Below, piece after piece: positions 33,501 through 42,563 of a stretch of 64,000 bases of DNA. This stretch comes from Siphonodentalium dalli (Eukaryota > Mollusca > Scaphopoda > Gadilida > Siphonodentaliidae), in assembly GCA_032622095.1 (NCBI GenBank), contig CP136063.1, positions 273,539,426-273,603,425 of the forward strand. The letters run 5' to 3'. Positions within the stretch are counted from its first letter, which is position 1. The number at the start of each line of letters is the position of its first letter. The notes under the pieces are model-generated. The model worked only from the letters and a program-made list of their open reading frames with translations, made no database searches and had not been told where the DNA came from. A program made the translations under genes and the position numbers.

Positions 33501-36200
33501 TATTTGTAACAAACAATACATAGACTAACAATGAACGCTCTTTATGTGTAACATACCAGGAATAAGACTACCAATGGACGTTCTTTGTTGGTTACATACC
33601 AGGAATAGACTAACAATAAACGCTCTTTGTTTGTAACATACCAGGAATAGACTAACAATGAACGCTCTTTATTTGTAACATACCAGGAATAAGACTAACA
33701 ATGAATGATCTTTATTGGTAACATACCAGGAATAGACTAACAATGAACGCTCATTATTGGTTATTTACCATGAGGTGACTAACAGAGAACGCTCTTTATT
33801 TGTAACATACCATGAATAAGACTAACAATGGACGTTCTTTGTTGGTTACATACCAGGAATAGACTAACAATGAACGCTCTTTATTTGTAACATACCAGGA
33901 ATAAGACTAACAATGAGCGTTCTTTATTTGTAACATACCAGGAATAGACTAACAATGAACGCTCTTTATTTGTAACATACCAGGAATAGACTAACAATGG
34001 GCATTCTATATTGGTAACATACCAGGAGTAAGACTAACAATGAACGCTCTTTATTTATAACATACCAGGAATAGACTAACAATGAGCGTTCTTCATTTGT
34101 AACATACCAGGAGTAAGACTAACAATGAACGCTCTTTATTTTTAACATACCAGGAATAGACTATATAGCAATGAGCGTTCTTTATTTGTAACATACTAGG
34201 AATAGACTAACAATGAACGCTCTTTATTTGTAACATACCAGGAATAGACTAACAATGAACGTTCTTTATTTGTAACATACCTGGAATAAGACTAACAATG
34301 GACGTTCTTTATTTGTAACATACCAGGAATAGACTAACAATGAGCGTTCTTTATTTGTAACATACCAGTAATAAGACTAGCAATGAACGTTCTGTATTTG
34401 TAACATACCAGGAATAGACTAGCAATGAACGCTCTTTATTTGTAACATACCAGGAATAGACTAACAATGGACGTTCTTTATTTGTAACATACCAGGAATA
34501 GACTAACAATGGACGTTCTTTATGTGTAACATACCAGGAATAGACTAACAATGAGCGTTCTTTATTTGTAACATACCAGGAATAAGACCAACAATGGACG
34601 TTCTTTATTTGTAACATATCAGGAATAGACTATCAATGGACACTCTTTATTTGTAACGTACCAGGATTATACTAGCAATGAACGCTCTTTGTTTGTAACA
34701 TACCATGAATAGACTAGCAATGAACGCTTTTTATTTGTTACATACAAGTAATAGACTAAAAATGAGCGTTCGTTATTTGTAACATACCATGAATAGACTA
34801 ACAATGAACGCTCTTTATTTGTAACATACCAGGAATAGACTAGCAATGAACGCTCTTTATGTGTAACATACCAGGAATATACTAACAATGATCGTTCTTT
34901 ATTTGTAACATACCATGAATATACAAGCAATGAGCGTTCTTTATTTGTAACATACCAGGAATAGACTAACAATGAACGCTCTTTATTTGTAACATACCAG
35001 GAATAGACTAACAATGAGCGTTCTTTATTTGTAACATACCAGGAATAGACTAACAATGAACGATCTTTATTTGTAACATACCAGGAATAGACTAACAATG
35101 AGCAGTCTGTGTTGGTTACATACCACGAATAAGACTAGCAATGAACGCACTTTATTTGTAACATACCAGGAATAGATTAGCAATGAACGCTCTTTATTTG
35201 TAACATACCAGGTATTGACTAACAATGAACGCTCTGTATTTGTAACATACCAGGAATAGATAAACAATTAACACTCTTTATTTGTAACATACCAGGAATA
35301 AGACTAACAATGAACGCTCATTATTGGTATGTGAATTATCTTTATTTGTAACATACCATGGATAAGACTAACAATGGACGTACTTTGTTGGTTACATACC
35401 AGGAATAAGACAAGCAATGAACGCTCTTTATTTGTAACATACCATGAATAAGACTAGCAATGGACGTTCTTTGTTGGTTAAATACCAGGAATAAGACTAG
35501 CAATGAACGCTCTTTATTTGTAACATACCAGGAGTAAGACTAACAATGAACGCTCTTTATTGGTAACATGCCAGGAGTAAGACTAACAATGGACGTTCTT
35601 TGTTGGTTACATACCAGGGATAAGATTAGCAATGAACGCTCTTTATTTGTAACATACCATGAATAAGACTAACAATGGACGTTCTTTGTTGGTTACATAC
35701 CAGGAATAAGACTAGCAATGAACGCTCTTTATTTGTAACATATCAGGAGTAAGACTAACAATGAACGCTCTTTATTTGTAACTTACCAAGAGTAAGACTA
35801 ACAATGGACGTTATTTGTTGTTTACATACCAGGGATAAGACTAGCAATGAACGCTCTTTATTTGTAACATGCAATGAATAAGACTAACAATTGACGTTCT
35901 TTGTTGGTTACATACCAGAAATAAGACTAGCAATGAACGCTCTTTATTTTTAACATACCACGAATAAGACTAACAATGGACGTTCTGTGTTGGTTACATA
36001 CCAGGATTAAGACTAGCAATGAACGCTCTTTATTTGTAACATACAATGAGTAAGACTAACTATGAACGCGCTTTATTTGTAACATACCAGGAATAAACCA
36101 ACAATGGACGTTCTTTGTTGGTTACATACCAGGAATAGATTAACAGTGAACGCTCTTTATTTGTAACATACCATGAATAAGACTAACAATGGACGTTCTT
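19550..36200. repeat. Higher-order repeat, period 5,248 bp (about 3.2 copies)
   Basis: The landmark TGTGAATTAT lies at 19586, 24834, 30082 and 35330, exactly 5,248 bp apart each time, and surrounding variant units repeat with the same offset (for example 21897, 27145 and 32393 begin equivalent blocks). The 5,248-bp form resembles one half of the 10,276-bp repeat with an extra run of about ten units. The Polinton inserted into the last copy. Confidence 0.9.
36195..36200. repeat. Target site duplication, left copy (GTTCTT)
   Basis: Six bases GTTCTT immediately precede the left terminus and are repeated directly after the right terminus. Six-bp duplications are typical of Polinton/Maverick integration. 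The duplicated bases belong to the satellite unit (GGACGTTCTTTGTTGG), and uninterrupted copies of this position exist at 25699, 30947 and 60131. Confidence 0.96.
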
Positions 36201-36566
36201 AGTAGTATACGTATGGGGCGATTGCCCACTCGACTTCCGGTCGACTCCAACACGTCACTTCCGGTATGCCGGTAACGTAGGGCAGTACCACCAACACATC
36301 CGCCCACTTCCGGTCGATTATTTGCACACTACACTTCCGGTCGACTCCAATGCGTCGCTTCCGGTATTCCGGTAATGTAGGACAGTATCACCGACACATC
36401 CACCCACTTCCGTCGTTTATGTCAACACTTCCGGTCGGACGAACGGGCAGGTCTACAGTCAAAGCCGAATCGTAAACGATTCGATTGAGGTGGACTCGTT
36501 CAGCGAACAGTGTCTGTCACGAGATTTAGGAAAGCCTTCAGTCGCCAAACTCCATGCAGAGTTCAG
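36201..36566 (+). repeat. Left terminal inverted repeat
   Basis: The outer 86 bp are identical, in reverse complement, to 55399-55484. Similarity then continues as a mosaic to about 36566 (matching to about 55108). The repeat is internally duplicated: the segment starting at 36231 recurs, diverged, from about 36331. It contains five exact copies of ACTTCCGG (36233, 36257, 36306, 36333, 36427) and two one-base variants (36357, 36406). Confidence 0.93.
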
Positions 36567-36876
36567 CCTCCAACGCAGGACTTATCATAACGAAGGGACC
36601 GAACTCTGTTTCCTCTGAACTTTCCTGTTTACATTTTATTAAATATCTGTTTTTAGCAAACACATGTTTACACAAATATGTTATAAACATATGTAACTAT
36701 ATGTATAACGGGGTTAGTGGGAGGGAGACAATATATCCATCAATGTAAACACAAATGAGTTCAAACAAACCAATATTATCACTGGTTATTTTTTTTTTTT
36801 TTGTGCATACATATATTATATTGCAATAAACCTATATCATATTATTCACTTAACTTATTGCAGTTGGGATATATGT
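36567..36876. promoter_or_regulatory. Leader region of the left gene block
   Basis: AT-rich stretch between the inverted repeat and the first gene. It holds a TATAAA at 36682-36687, a T-run near 36788-36803, and an acceptor-like TTATTGCAG ending at 36863, 14 bp before the first ATG. The acceptor could mean a spliced leader exon upstream; no convincing donor was identified. A 64-codon ORF at 36554-36748 overlaps the repeat end and looks fortuitous. Confidence 0.35.
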
Positions 36877-37155
36877 ATGGTCATACAAACAAACAAAATG
36901 ACACAAAAACAGATTGATATCAGGAATAAAATGTATTTGGATCAAAATTACAAGGTGTTATTCACAGGAACAGATGAAACACAATTCTATCTGAACAAAA
37001 AGACCCGGATAGTGATTACAAGAGGACATCCTTATATTACTTTGGTGCACAAAAGGAAAAAAATGTGTTTTGATGTGGTCTTATGGCGGAAACTTTGCAA
37101 TATAAAAATTCCTGATTGTATTCTGCAGTCGTATATAAATGAAGAAACAGGATAG
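36877..37155 (+). CDS. Small 92-aa protein with R-G-x-P-Y motif, possible DNA-binding protein
   Basis: First gene of the left block; an alternative start is the Met at codon 8 (36898). The product is lysine-rich with predicted strands around residues 40-60 (RIVITRGHPYITLV) followed by a segment ending in VVLWRKL. The core I-x-I-x-R-G-x-P-Y-I is also present in the first exon of the spliced gene at 50.5 kb (ITLFRGKPYLHI), so the element seems to encode two related domains, one at each end. The strand-turn-strand then hydrophobic helix layout recalls the PC4/p15 single-strand DNA-binding fold, but this is only a resemblance by eye. No function is assigned. It lies 64 bp before the next gene. 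Confidence 0.6.
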   Translation: MVIQTNKMTQKQIDIRNKMYLDQNYKVLFTGTDETQFYLNKKTRIVITRGHPYITLVHKRKKMCFDVVLWRKLCNIKIPDCILQSYINEETG

Positions 37156-37219
37156 ACTATTTTTTATTTTAGTTTTGAACATCATTCAGTAAACTGCAAA
37201 AAAGGTTATTGTTATAAAT

Positions 37220-37600
37220 ATGGATCTTGTTGAACAAAATTCCTTATTTATTAAAACACTCAACGAGTTGAAAGATCATCATGTCAATTTGATCTTCAAC
37301 AGTTATATTCAGCACAAACGGATTAGTTTTGAGGAACAGGACTGTGCAGTAAAGTTAGATTCAACTGATGTATGCAACCAGCTAATACAGATATTCTATG
37401 AAAAATACACTGCATATTCTGTTATTCTAACATTTATCAACACACATTTTTTTGCGGAACTCAGTGACAACTCAGCTGTTACTGTTATGCACCAGATGTT
37501 GGATGAAGACTGGCAGTCAAGCACATTCAACGAACAATGGAAATGTGAAATAGTTCACCAGTTATACAACAAAATTGAAAAAATATTAACAGAACAATGA
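37220..37600 (+). CDS. 126-aa all-helical protein, function unknown
   Basis: Acidic protein with no transmembrane segment or signal peptide. Residues about 5-100 look like five or six amphipathic helices of 12-20 residues (LNELKDHHVNLIFNSYI, ISFEEQDCAVKL, DVCNQLIQIFYEKY, YSVILTFINTHFFAEL). This length and spacing resemble the death-fold superfamily (CARD-like), a weak impression not backed by a search. Its stop overlaps the integrase start in an ATGA tetranucleotide (37597-37600), implying shared transcript and possibly coupled translation. Confidence 0.6.
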   Translation: MDLVEQNSLFIKTLNELKDHHVNLIFNSYIQHKRISFEEQDCAVKLDSTDVCNQLIQIFYEKYTAYSVILTFINTHFFAELSDNSAVTVMHQMLDEDWQSSTFNEQWKCEIVHQLYNKIEKILTEQ

Positions 37601-38715
37601 CAGAACAACACGATAAAAAGAATTTTTTGGAGAGTTATTACTATGATGTTGAAAAACCAGCATCATTCTCTGGTTTAGATAAACTCTATCAAGTATTGAA
37701 AGGAAACGGACAATATTCATACAGCAGATCATACCTTGCCAAGTGGTTACATAAACAAGATCCACATACTTTACATGGACAAGTGAAAAGAAAGTTCAAA
37801 ACACTTAAAATGATTGTTTCGGGAGTTGACGATTTGTGGGAAATGGATTTATTATCTGTGCAAAACCTTAAAAAATCTAACAATGGTATACAATATCTCC
37901 TTGTTGTAATTGATGTGTTTTCTAAATTCCTGTTTGTGCGGCCAATAAAGCGTAAAACCGCACAAAATGTCAATGAAGCACTAAAGGATATACTGGTAGT
38001 AACAAAACGAACGCCCAAGCATGTCAGATCAGATGCTGGTCTAGAATTCAGCAACAGACTGGTTAAATCTCTCTTTTCTCATTATAATATTCATTACTAC
38101 CCCACCTCAAACGAAATGCATGCATCAGTAGCTGAGAGAGTCAATAAAACTCTCAAGAAAATATTATTCCAATATTTTGACAAATACAGGACTTATAAAT
38201 ATGTGGATATTCTGCAAAAGTTAATCAAAGGTTATAATCACACCCCCCACAGATCATTGAATTATATATCACCTAGCCAAGTCAACAAAAACAATGAATC
38301 GAGTATATGGGCGTTCCAATATCTACACACTAATACTATATATAAAACAAAGGTGCGTTTCAAATTAAAAATTGGAGACCTTGTCCGGGTGTCATTCTTG
38401 AAAAATAAATTCCGCAGATCATATCAACAACAGTGGTCTACTGAAGTGTTTAAAGTTAAAACAAGATTCACAAAACAAGCACTACCACTCTATAAACTTG
38501 AAGATCTTGCGGGGGAGAGGGTCAAAGGTTGGTGGTATCAAGATGAGATAAAATTGGTTATAAAGAGTGAAAAATCATTGTGGTTGGTTGAGAAGATTAT
38601 AAAAACCAGAAGGAGGAATGGTCGAAAAGAATATTTAGTCAAATACGAAGGGTTTCCAGATAAATTCAATGAGTGGCGACAAAGCCTTGATATAAAAACT
38701 ATTACAAAAAAATGA
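37597..38715 (+). CDS. Polinton integrase with C-terminal chromodomain
   Basis: Retrovirus-like DDE integrase of 372 aa that would join the element's ends to host DNA. The catalytic triad is visible: D84 in WEMDLLSV, D146 in RSDAGLEFSN and E180 in SVAERVNKTLKK. A clear HHCC zinc finger is not seen at the N-terminus, which instead has the YSRSYLAKWLHKQ...TLHG region usual in Polinton integrases. An SH3-like stretch (about 250-300, KIGDLVRVS) precedes a chromodomain at about 328-368 (WLVEKIIKTRRRNGRKEYLV, then YEGFPDKFNEW), which in related integrases helps target chromatin. The reading frame is open throughout. Both ends overlap neighbours by ATGA. Confidence 0.96.
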   Translation: MTEQHDKKNFLESYYYDVEKPASFSGLDKLYQVLKGNGQYSYSRSYLAKWLHKQDPHTLHGQVKRKFKTLKMIVSGVDDLWEMDLLSVQNLKKSNNGIQYLLVVIDVFSKFLFVRPIKRKTAQNVNEALKDILVVTKRTPKHVRSDAGLEFSNRLVKSLFSHYNIHYYPTSNEMHASVAERVNKTLKKILFQYFDKYRTYKYVDILQKLIKGYNHTPHRSLNYISPSQVNKNNESSIWAFQYLHTNTIYKTKVRFKLKIGDLVRVSFLKNKFRRSYQQQWSTEVFKVKTRFTKQALPLYKLEDLAGERVKGWWYQDEIKLVIKSEKSLWLVEKIIKTRRRNGRKEYLVKYEGFPDKFNEWRQSLDIKTITKK

Positions 38716-39146
38716 CGGATATATATGTTTACTGCAGCAGCAATGGTTTCGAAGATTACTTCCCGGAAAACACATCTTATCAATTCAGAGTTCGGATGAA
38801 CAAAACACTACAGCTTAGTGTGGATTGGTCACTCGGACTTATTGCATTTGCATATTTATCAACTGATACAGATTTGTCAGCCAAATTAGCAAAGAGCCTT
38901 CTCATCCATGTTTCATTAATAGAAAGTTCAATTTTTAATGGTGTTGAGAGACCAATATTAAGACGAATAGATCCGGTTATATATGAAACATATTGGACTG
39001 CTGGTGGAGGCTATGTACCATATGTTCCGATTCGCACAGAAGTGGTTTCTGAGTTTGAGATCAATATAACGGATGATAATCTCCAACCTGCTTTATTCAT
39101 TACGGATCCTGTGTCTGTTGTGCTTCATTTTAAACCACCGCTGTAA
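38712..39146 (+). CDS. Penton (minor capsid) protein, single jelly-roll
   Basis: A 144-aa protein with the pattern of Polinton penton proteins: an N-terminal strand with a serine-asparagine turn (IYVYCSSNGFEDYFPENTSY), a W-S-L-G-L-I segment near residue 40, and a C-terminal strand ending VVLHFKPP. In the capsid model such proteins fill the five-fold vertices next to the double jelly-roll hexon protein. Start overlaps the integrase stop (ATGA) and the next gene begins 2 bp after its stop, in the usual place next to the capsid gene. Confidence 0.85.
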   Translation: MTDIYVYCSSNGFEDYFPENTSYQFRVRMNKTLQLSVDWSLGLIAFAYLSTDTDLSAKLAKSLLIHVSLIESSIFNGVERPILRRIDPVIYETYWTAGGGYVPYVPIRTEVVSEFEINITDDNLQPALFITDPVSVVLHFKPPL

Positions 39147-39148
39147 TT

Positions 39149-39469
39149 ATGAATACCTCAATCTATATTCCAGACGCCAAAAAATGGCTGGAATATATAA
39201 CCAGTACCAACAAAGCTGTCAATCAGTCTCAAGCTACGGTGCCGCCAATAACGGTTGTGTCAACAAATCAAGAAGTTGTCAATCGTGTCAAAGACGAACT
39301 TGCGAGAGAGGCATCCAAATATCAAACTGACACTGGGAAACATAAAAAAAAGGTGTGCAGACGAAAAAGACGTACAAAACAAACACGAAGACCTGAATAT
39401 AAGAAACAAACACACAAGAAACAGTCAACTGTGAGAAAAAAACGTGTCAGAGATATATTTTCGGATTAA
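39149..39469 (+). CDS. Basic core-like protein (106 aa)
   Basis: N-terminal half is neutral with a short aromatic segment (YIPDAKKWLEYI). The C-terminal half from about residue 60 is dominated by Lys and Arg (KHKKKVCRRKRRTKQTRRP, HKKQSTVRKKRVRD). That composition fits a DNA-condensing virion core protein, like the small basic core proteins of adenoviruses and those proposed in related adintoviruses, or a strong nuclear localisation tail. It sits between penton and major capsid genes, with only 2 bp on each side, which supports a structural role. Confidence 0.65.
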   Translation: MNTSIYIPDAKKWLEYITSTNKAVNQSQATVPPITVVSTNQEVVNRVKDELAREASKYQTDTGKHKKKVCRRKRRTKQTRRPEYKKQTHKKQSTVRKKRVRDIFSD

Positions 39470-39471
39470 TT

Positions 39472-40797
39472 ATGGCGATGATAAACAAAGATCTATTCCA
39501 GGAGGGAATGCCAGAAGAGTTGTCATTGTTTGGTGTACCTGCAACGCAAACCGCAGTTGAACAATTATATTATCAAGAAGTTAGACCGATTTCGCAGGTT
39601 GTGCAAAATTCTCCAATTGATTTCAACGTGTGCTCACAGAATTCTTTAGATTATATTGATCTGCACAACACTAAACTGTATATCAAACTTAATCTTACCA
39701 AAACAGGTTCAGCCAAAATACCATCCACAGAAAAGATTGGGCCTGTTAACCTATTTCTTCAGTCCTTATGGTCTCAAATTGATGTTTCGTTCAACTCCAA
39801 CACTATTACTCCGACAAACACAAATTATGCGTACAGTGCAATGATGCAGACTCTGTTGTATGGCAATCAGGCTGCTGCGGACACATATTTGCAAACACAA
39901 ATGTTTTACAAAGACACAGCCGGAGAAATGGATAATGCTGAGTTGAGAGGTGGAAACCTAGGATTCTATGAGCGATCAAAGCTCACACAATCCGGAAACA
40001 CAGTTGAACTGACAGGCTGTTTATTTAATGATTTGTTCAGAATGAAAAAATATCTACTTAATGGAATAAATGTTCAACTAAGACTGTATAGAAACAAAAG
40101 TAGTTTCTGTTTGATGTCAAAGGAAATTAATCCCGACTATAATGTCAAAATACAAGATATTGTACTGCATGTGGCTCGAGTTCGTTTGAACCCTGCATTG
40201 TTGTATGCACACGCAGAACTCTTAAAAAGTGCAAATGCCAAATATCTTTTTAAACGTAGTGATGTCAAAACAAATTCAATATCAACCGGTTTAACCCGGT
40301 TTACTTGGGATAATTTATTTTAAGCAAACCGGCCGCTTAAAGTTGCTATAGGATTAGTTTCATCTGATGCAGTATCGGGGGATTACAAGTTAAATCCCTA
40401 CAATTTCAAACATTCAAATGTTACTAAGGTGGCCCTTTTTGCAGATGGTCAACCTGTAGATTCAAGTCCACTGAATCTCAATTTCACAGCGACCACTGCG
40501 AAAAATGGTTATATTCCTGCTTATACAAATTTTTTGAAGAACACAGGCAACTGGATGAAAAACAAAGGCAGTTTGATAGAACCTTCAGACTATTCAAATG
40601 GCTACTGTTTATATGTGTTTGATTTAGAACCATATATGGATCGAAATAAATTTATTCCTCTACTGAAAACATCTAATATAAGACTAGATATTCAGTTTTC
40701 TTCGCCATTAACTGAAACAACCTCATGTATTGTATATGCTGAATTTTCGGGATACTTTGAGGTGACTCAAAACCGAGATATTATACACACACAGTAG
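39472..40797 (+). pseudogene. Major capsid protein (double jelly-roll), interrupted by one in-frame stop
   Basis: The first 283 codons show the usual Polinton capsid N-terminus (LSLFGVPATQTAVEQLYYQE, then PIDFNVCSQNSLDYIDLHNT). An ochre TAA at 40321-40323 ends this part at the linker between the two jelly-rolls. The same frame then continues without break from 40324 to the TAG at 40795-40797 with typical second-barrel sequence (NPYNFKHSNVTKVALFADG, then FEVTQNRDIIHTQ). Total span is 442 codons including both stops. No frameshift is needed, so this is a single nonsense change, a sequencing error or readthrough. As written, only a truncated capsid protein would be made. Confidence 0.92.
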
Positions 40798-40804
40798 CAA
40801 CACA

Positions 40805-41467
40805 ATGCAAACCTATATTGATGAAAACTCCTTGAAGTTTCAATCACCAACAAATATTGCTGTTGTGGGATGTACCAGTAGTGGAAAAACATTCCTCGTC
40901 AAAAGGATATTAGAGAATTCAAAAACTATGTTCTCTCAACCTGTGCAAGCAACCTACCTGTGTTATAATACTTGGCAGCCTCTATACGAGACACTGTCAA
41001 CGAATATTGTTTTCTATAAAGGAATACCTTCTAATGAGACAATAGACAAATGGTTGCAACAAACTGAAGGTCACAAATTATTAATTCTAGATGATCTGAT
41101 GTCACAGGTTTGCAACAATCTTGATGTGTTGAATTTATTTACAGTCAAATGTCATCATTGTAATGTATCTAATATATTTATTTCACAGAACTTGTTTGCT
41201 CAAGGCCGATCTATGAGAACAATTTCCCTTAATACACATTACTTTCTTTTGTTTGAGAATCGCAGGTGTGTGCAGCAGGTACTCTCATTGGCCAGACAGG
41301 CATTTCCTGATAAATATAATTTTTTTCTCGATGCATATTATTCTGCAACTAAACCTCGTTATGGGTATATATTACTTGACTTTCATCCAAAGTCAGACAG
41401 ACGTTTGCAATTGAGAAGCAAAATATTTCCATCTGAAAACGCTATTATTTACGCGTCAAAGGAATGA
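40805..41467 (+). CDS. Packaging ATPase (A32-like, FtsK/HerA superfamily)
   Basis: 220-aa ATPase expected to drive DNA into capsids. Walker A is GCTSSGKT at residues 22-29 (K28), Walker B is KLLILDD with D96 and D97, and the sensor-type segment IFISQN ends at N129. The downstream RSMRTISLNTHYFLLFENRR block and the C-terminal YGYILLDFHP block are characteristic of Polinton ATPases. It starts 7 bp after the capsid gene and its stop overlaps the following start as ATGA (41464-41467). Confidence 0.95.
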   Translation: MQTYIDENSLKFQSPTNIAVVGCTSSGKTFLVKRILENSKTMFSQPVQATYLCYNTWQPLYETLSTNIVFYKGIPSNETIDKWLQQTEGHKLLILDDLMSQVCNNLDVLNLFTVKCHHCNVSNIFISQNLFAQGRSMRTISLNTHYFLLFENRRCVQQVLSLARQAFPDKYNFFLDAYYSATKPRYGYILLDFHPKSDRRLQLRSKIFPSENAIIYASKE

Positions 41468-41784
41468 AGATTGGAAAATATTTCAACTTCCTCACTTCAT
41501 TGCTGAGAAGTAAAGTGGATCACAGAAAACTTATTCTACAAAGTTCACCAAAAGATGCTATCAAATTTCTGGCAGAATGTGTACTCAATATTATTCGTGG
41601 AAATATTTCTGTATCACGTGACAGTGAACGAAAATTATATAAATACAGAGCAATCTTAAGAGAAATTGTTCAAAAGAATGTGCCTTTGACAGTGCGCAGA
41701 CAAAAACTAACTCAAGTTATACATCTGTTGACAATAGTGATCAGAGCTGTTTTACGCTTATTTACAGAATGTCAAGGAAATTGA
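41464..41784 (+). CDS. Conserved Polinton-type small basic helical protein (106 aa)
   Basis: Predicted to be almost all helical and basic. The central pattern (SSPKDAIKFLAECVLNIIRG, then LRE...VPLTVRRQKLTQ) resembles a small protein often seen near the ATPase or capsid genes of animal Polintons and related viruses; I recall the pattern but not a proven function. The last third (VIHLLTIVIRAVLRLF) is hydrophobic and could be membrane-active or amphipathic. Overlaps the ATPase stop by 4 bp and the next gene by 16 bp. Confidence 0.6.
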   Translation: MKIGKYFNFLTSLLRSKVDHRKLILQSSPKDAIKFLAECVLNIIRGNISVSRDSERKLYKYRAILREIVQKNVPLTVRRQKLTQVIHLLTIVIRAVLRLFTECQGN

Positions 41785-42098
41785 TACTTATTCCGGAAGA
41801 AGAACATGTTAGTATGTGTCAAAAGCTGAACAATGATAAACAAAGTGTTGATATTTCTATGTCACAAATAGAAAAGAGTGACTACTACAAACAAAACTGT
41901 CAGCCGGTTTGTTCAGAAACTATATCCAATGAGTGTACCAAAGACAGCAAATCACAAATAGAAAACAGTGACTACTACAAACAAAACTGTCAGCCAGATT
42001 GTTCAGAGGCTATATCCAATGAGTGTATCAAAGACTGCAAACCAACTGCCAAAATATCCAAAATAAAAAAACAAAAAATCAAATGGCTCACTTTGTGA
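41769..42098 (+). CDS. 109-aa protein with a 30-residue tandem duplication
   Basis: Begins SRKLILIPEEE, a start reminiscent of longer Polinton proteins with a KLVLIP-like N-terminus; the rest is unlike them. A 90-bp direct repeat (41862-41951 and 41952-42041) encodes two near-identical 30-residue blocks, each with YYKQNCQP and several cysteines. The C-terminus is lysine-rich (KISKIKKQKIKW). It may be a reduced relic of a longer protein whose remainder was replaced by the repeat. Last gene of the closely packed block. Confidence 0.5.
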   Translation: MSRKLILIPEEEHVSMCQKLNNDKQSVDISMSQIEKSDYYKQNCQPVCSETISNECTKDSKSQIENSDYYKQNCQPDCSEAISNECIKDCKPTAKISKIKKQKIKWLTL

Positions 42099-42563
42099 AT
42101 GTATTGATGGTATGCAAACTACTATTTATATATACATATAACACATACATATATATATCTATATATTCTTTCCCTTTTTTTGTAAATATTTATATGTAGT
42201 TACTTTTCGTTTGTTTGTATTAAACTGTTTTGTAAATAGATTCATGTTTAGTTCAACAAATTCCCAATGATATTTATATCAAACAAAAATCAGGGGGGTT
42301 GTTACAAACAATATTTGCATAAATGTTTATATATATTTAATGTTGGTATATGCAAATTAGCAGCTGTTAACTTACTGAGCTGTGCCACTCTTATACAAGC
42401 TGAAGTTTGCTATATATTGATATTGTCTATGTAAACAATGTTTGTGTCTGTTGGGTATATTTTAGCTTATAGTTACACCAAATGGTTCACTATATATTTA
42501 TTCTGAATAAGCACAAAGACTGCTTGATAACTATCACAGGATTATTTTTGTGTAAACCACGTT
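42099..42563. promoter_or_regulatory. Intergenic region: end of left gene block and polymerase promoter
   Basis: AT-rich, no coding capacity. An ATTAAA at 42219-42224 could be the poly(A) signal of the left block. A TATATATTTA at 42491-42500 lies 64 bp before the polymerase ATG, a reasonable TATA position. A GGGGGG run is present at about 42293-42298. Confidence 0.4.

Larger units (their letters stand above)
1..36200. repeat. Satellite array, ~42-bp unit, left block
   Basis: Continuous tandem array of a unit of about 42 bp that contains the recurrent core AATGAACGCTCTTTATTTG followed by a TAACATACCAGGAATAGACT-like stretch. Many units carry one extra base (GGAATAAGACT instead of GGAATAGACT), and a recurrent variant has GTTCTTTGTTGGTTACATACC. 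Units differ by point changes, but the order of variants repeats over kilobases, so the array has higher-order structure. In the minus strand one frame is open through 42-bp units (LVYSWYVTNKERSL-like peptide) and breaks wherever a unit is 43 bp. No unique sequence and no gene was seen in this block. Confidence 0.97.

Noticed and set aside
1-36200. CRISPR-like array
   Set aside because: There are no unique spacers between conserved repeats; the whole unit is repeated head to tail, and the surroundings are eukaryotic.
36554-36748. Short plus-strand ORF of 64 codons at the end of the left terminus
   Set aside because: It starts inside the inverted repeat, has no recognisable composition or motif and is not packed with the gene block.
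37689-38054. Minus-strand ORFs antisense to integrase, polymerase and other core genes
   Set aside because: They are shadows of strongly supported plus-strand genes and show no domain of their own.
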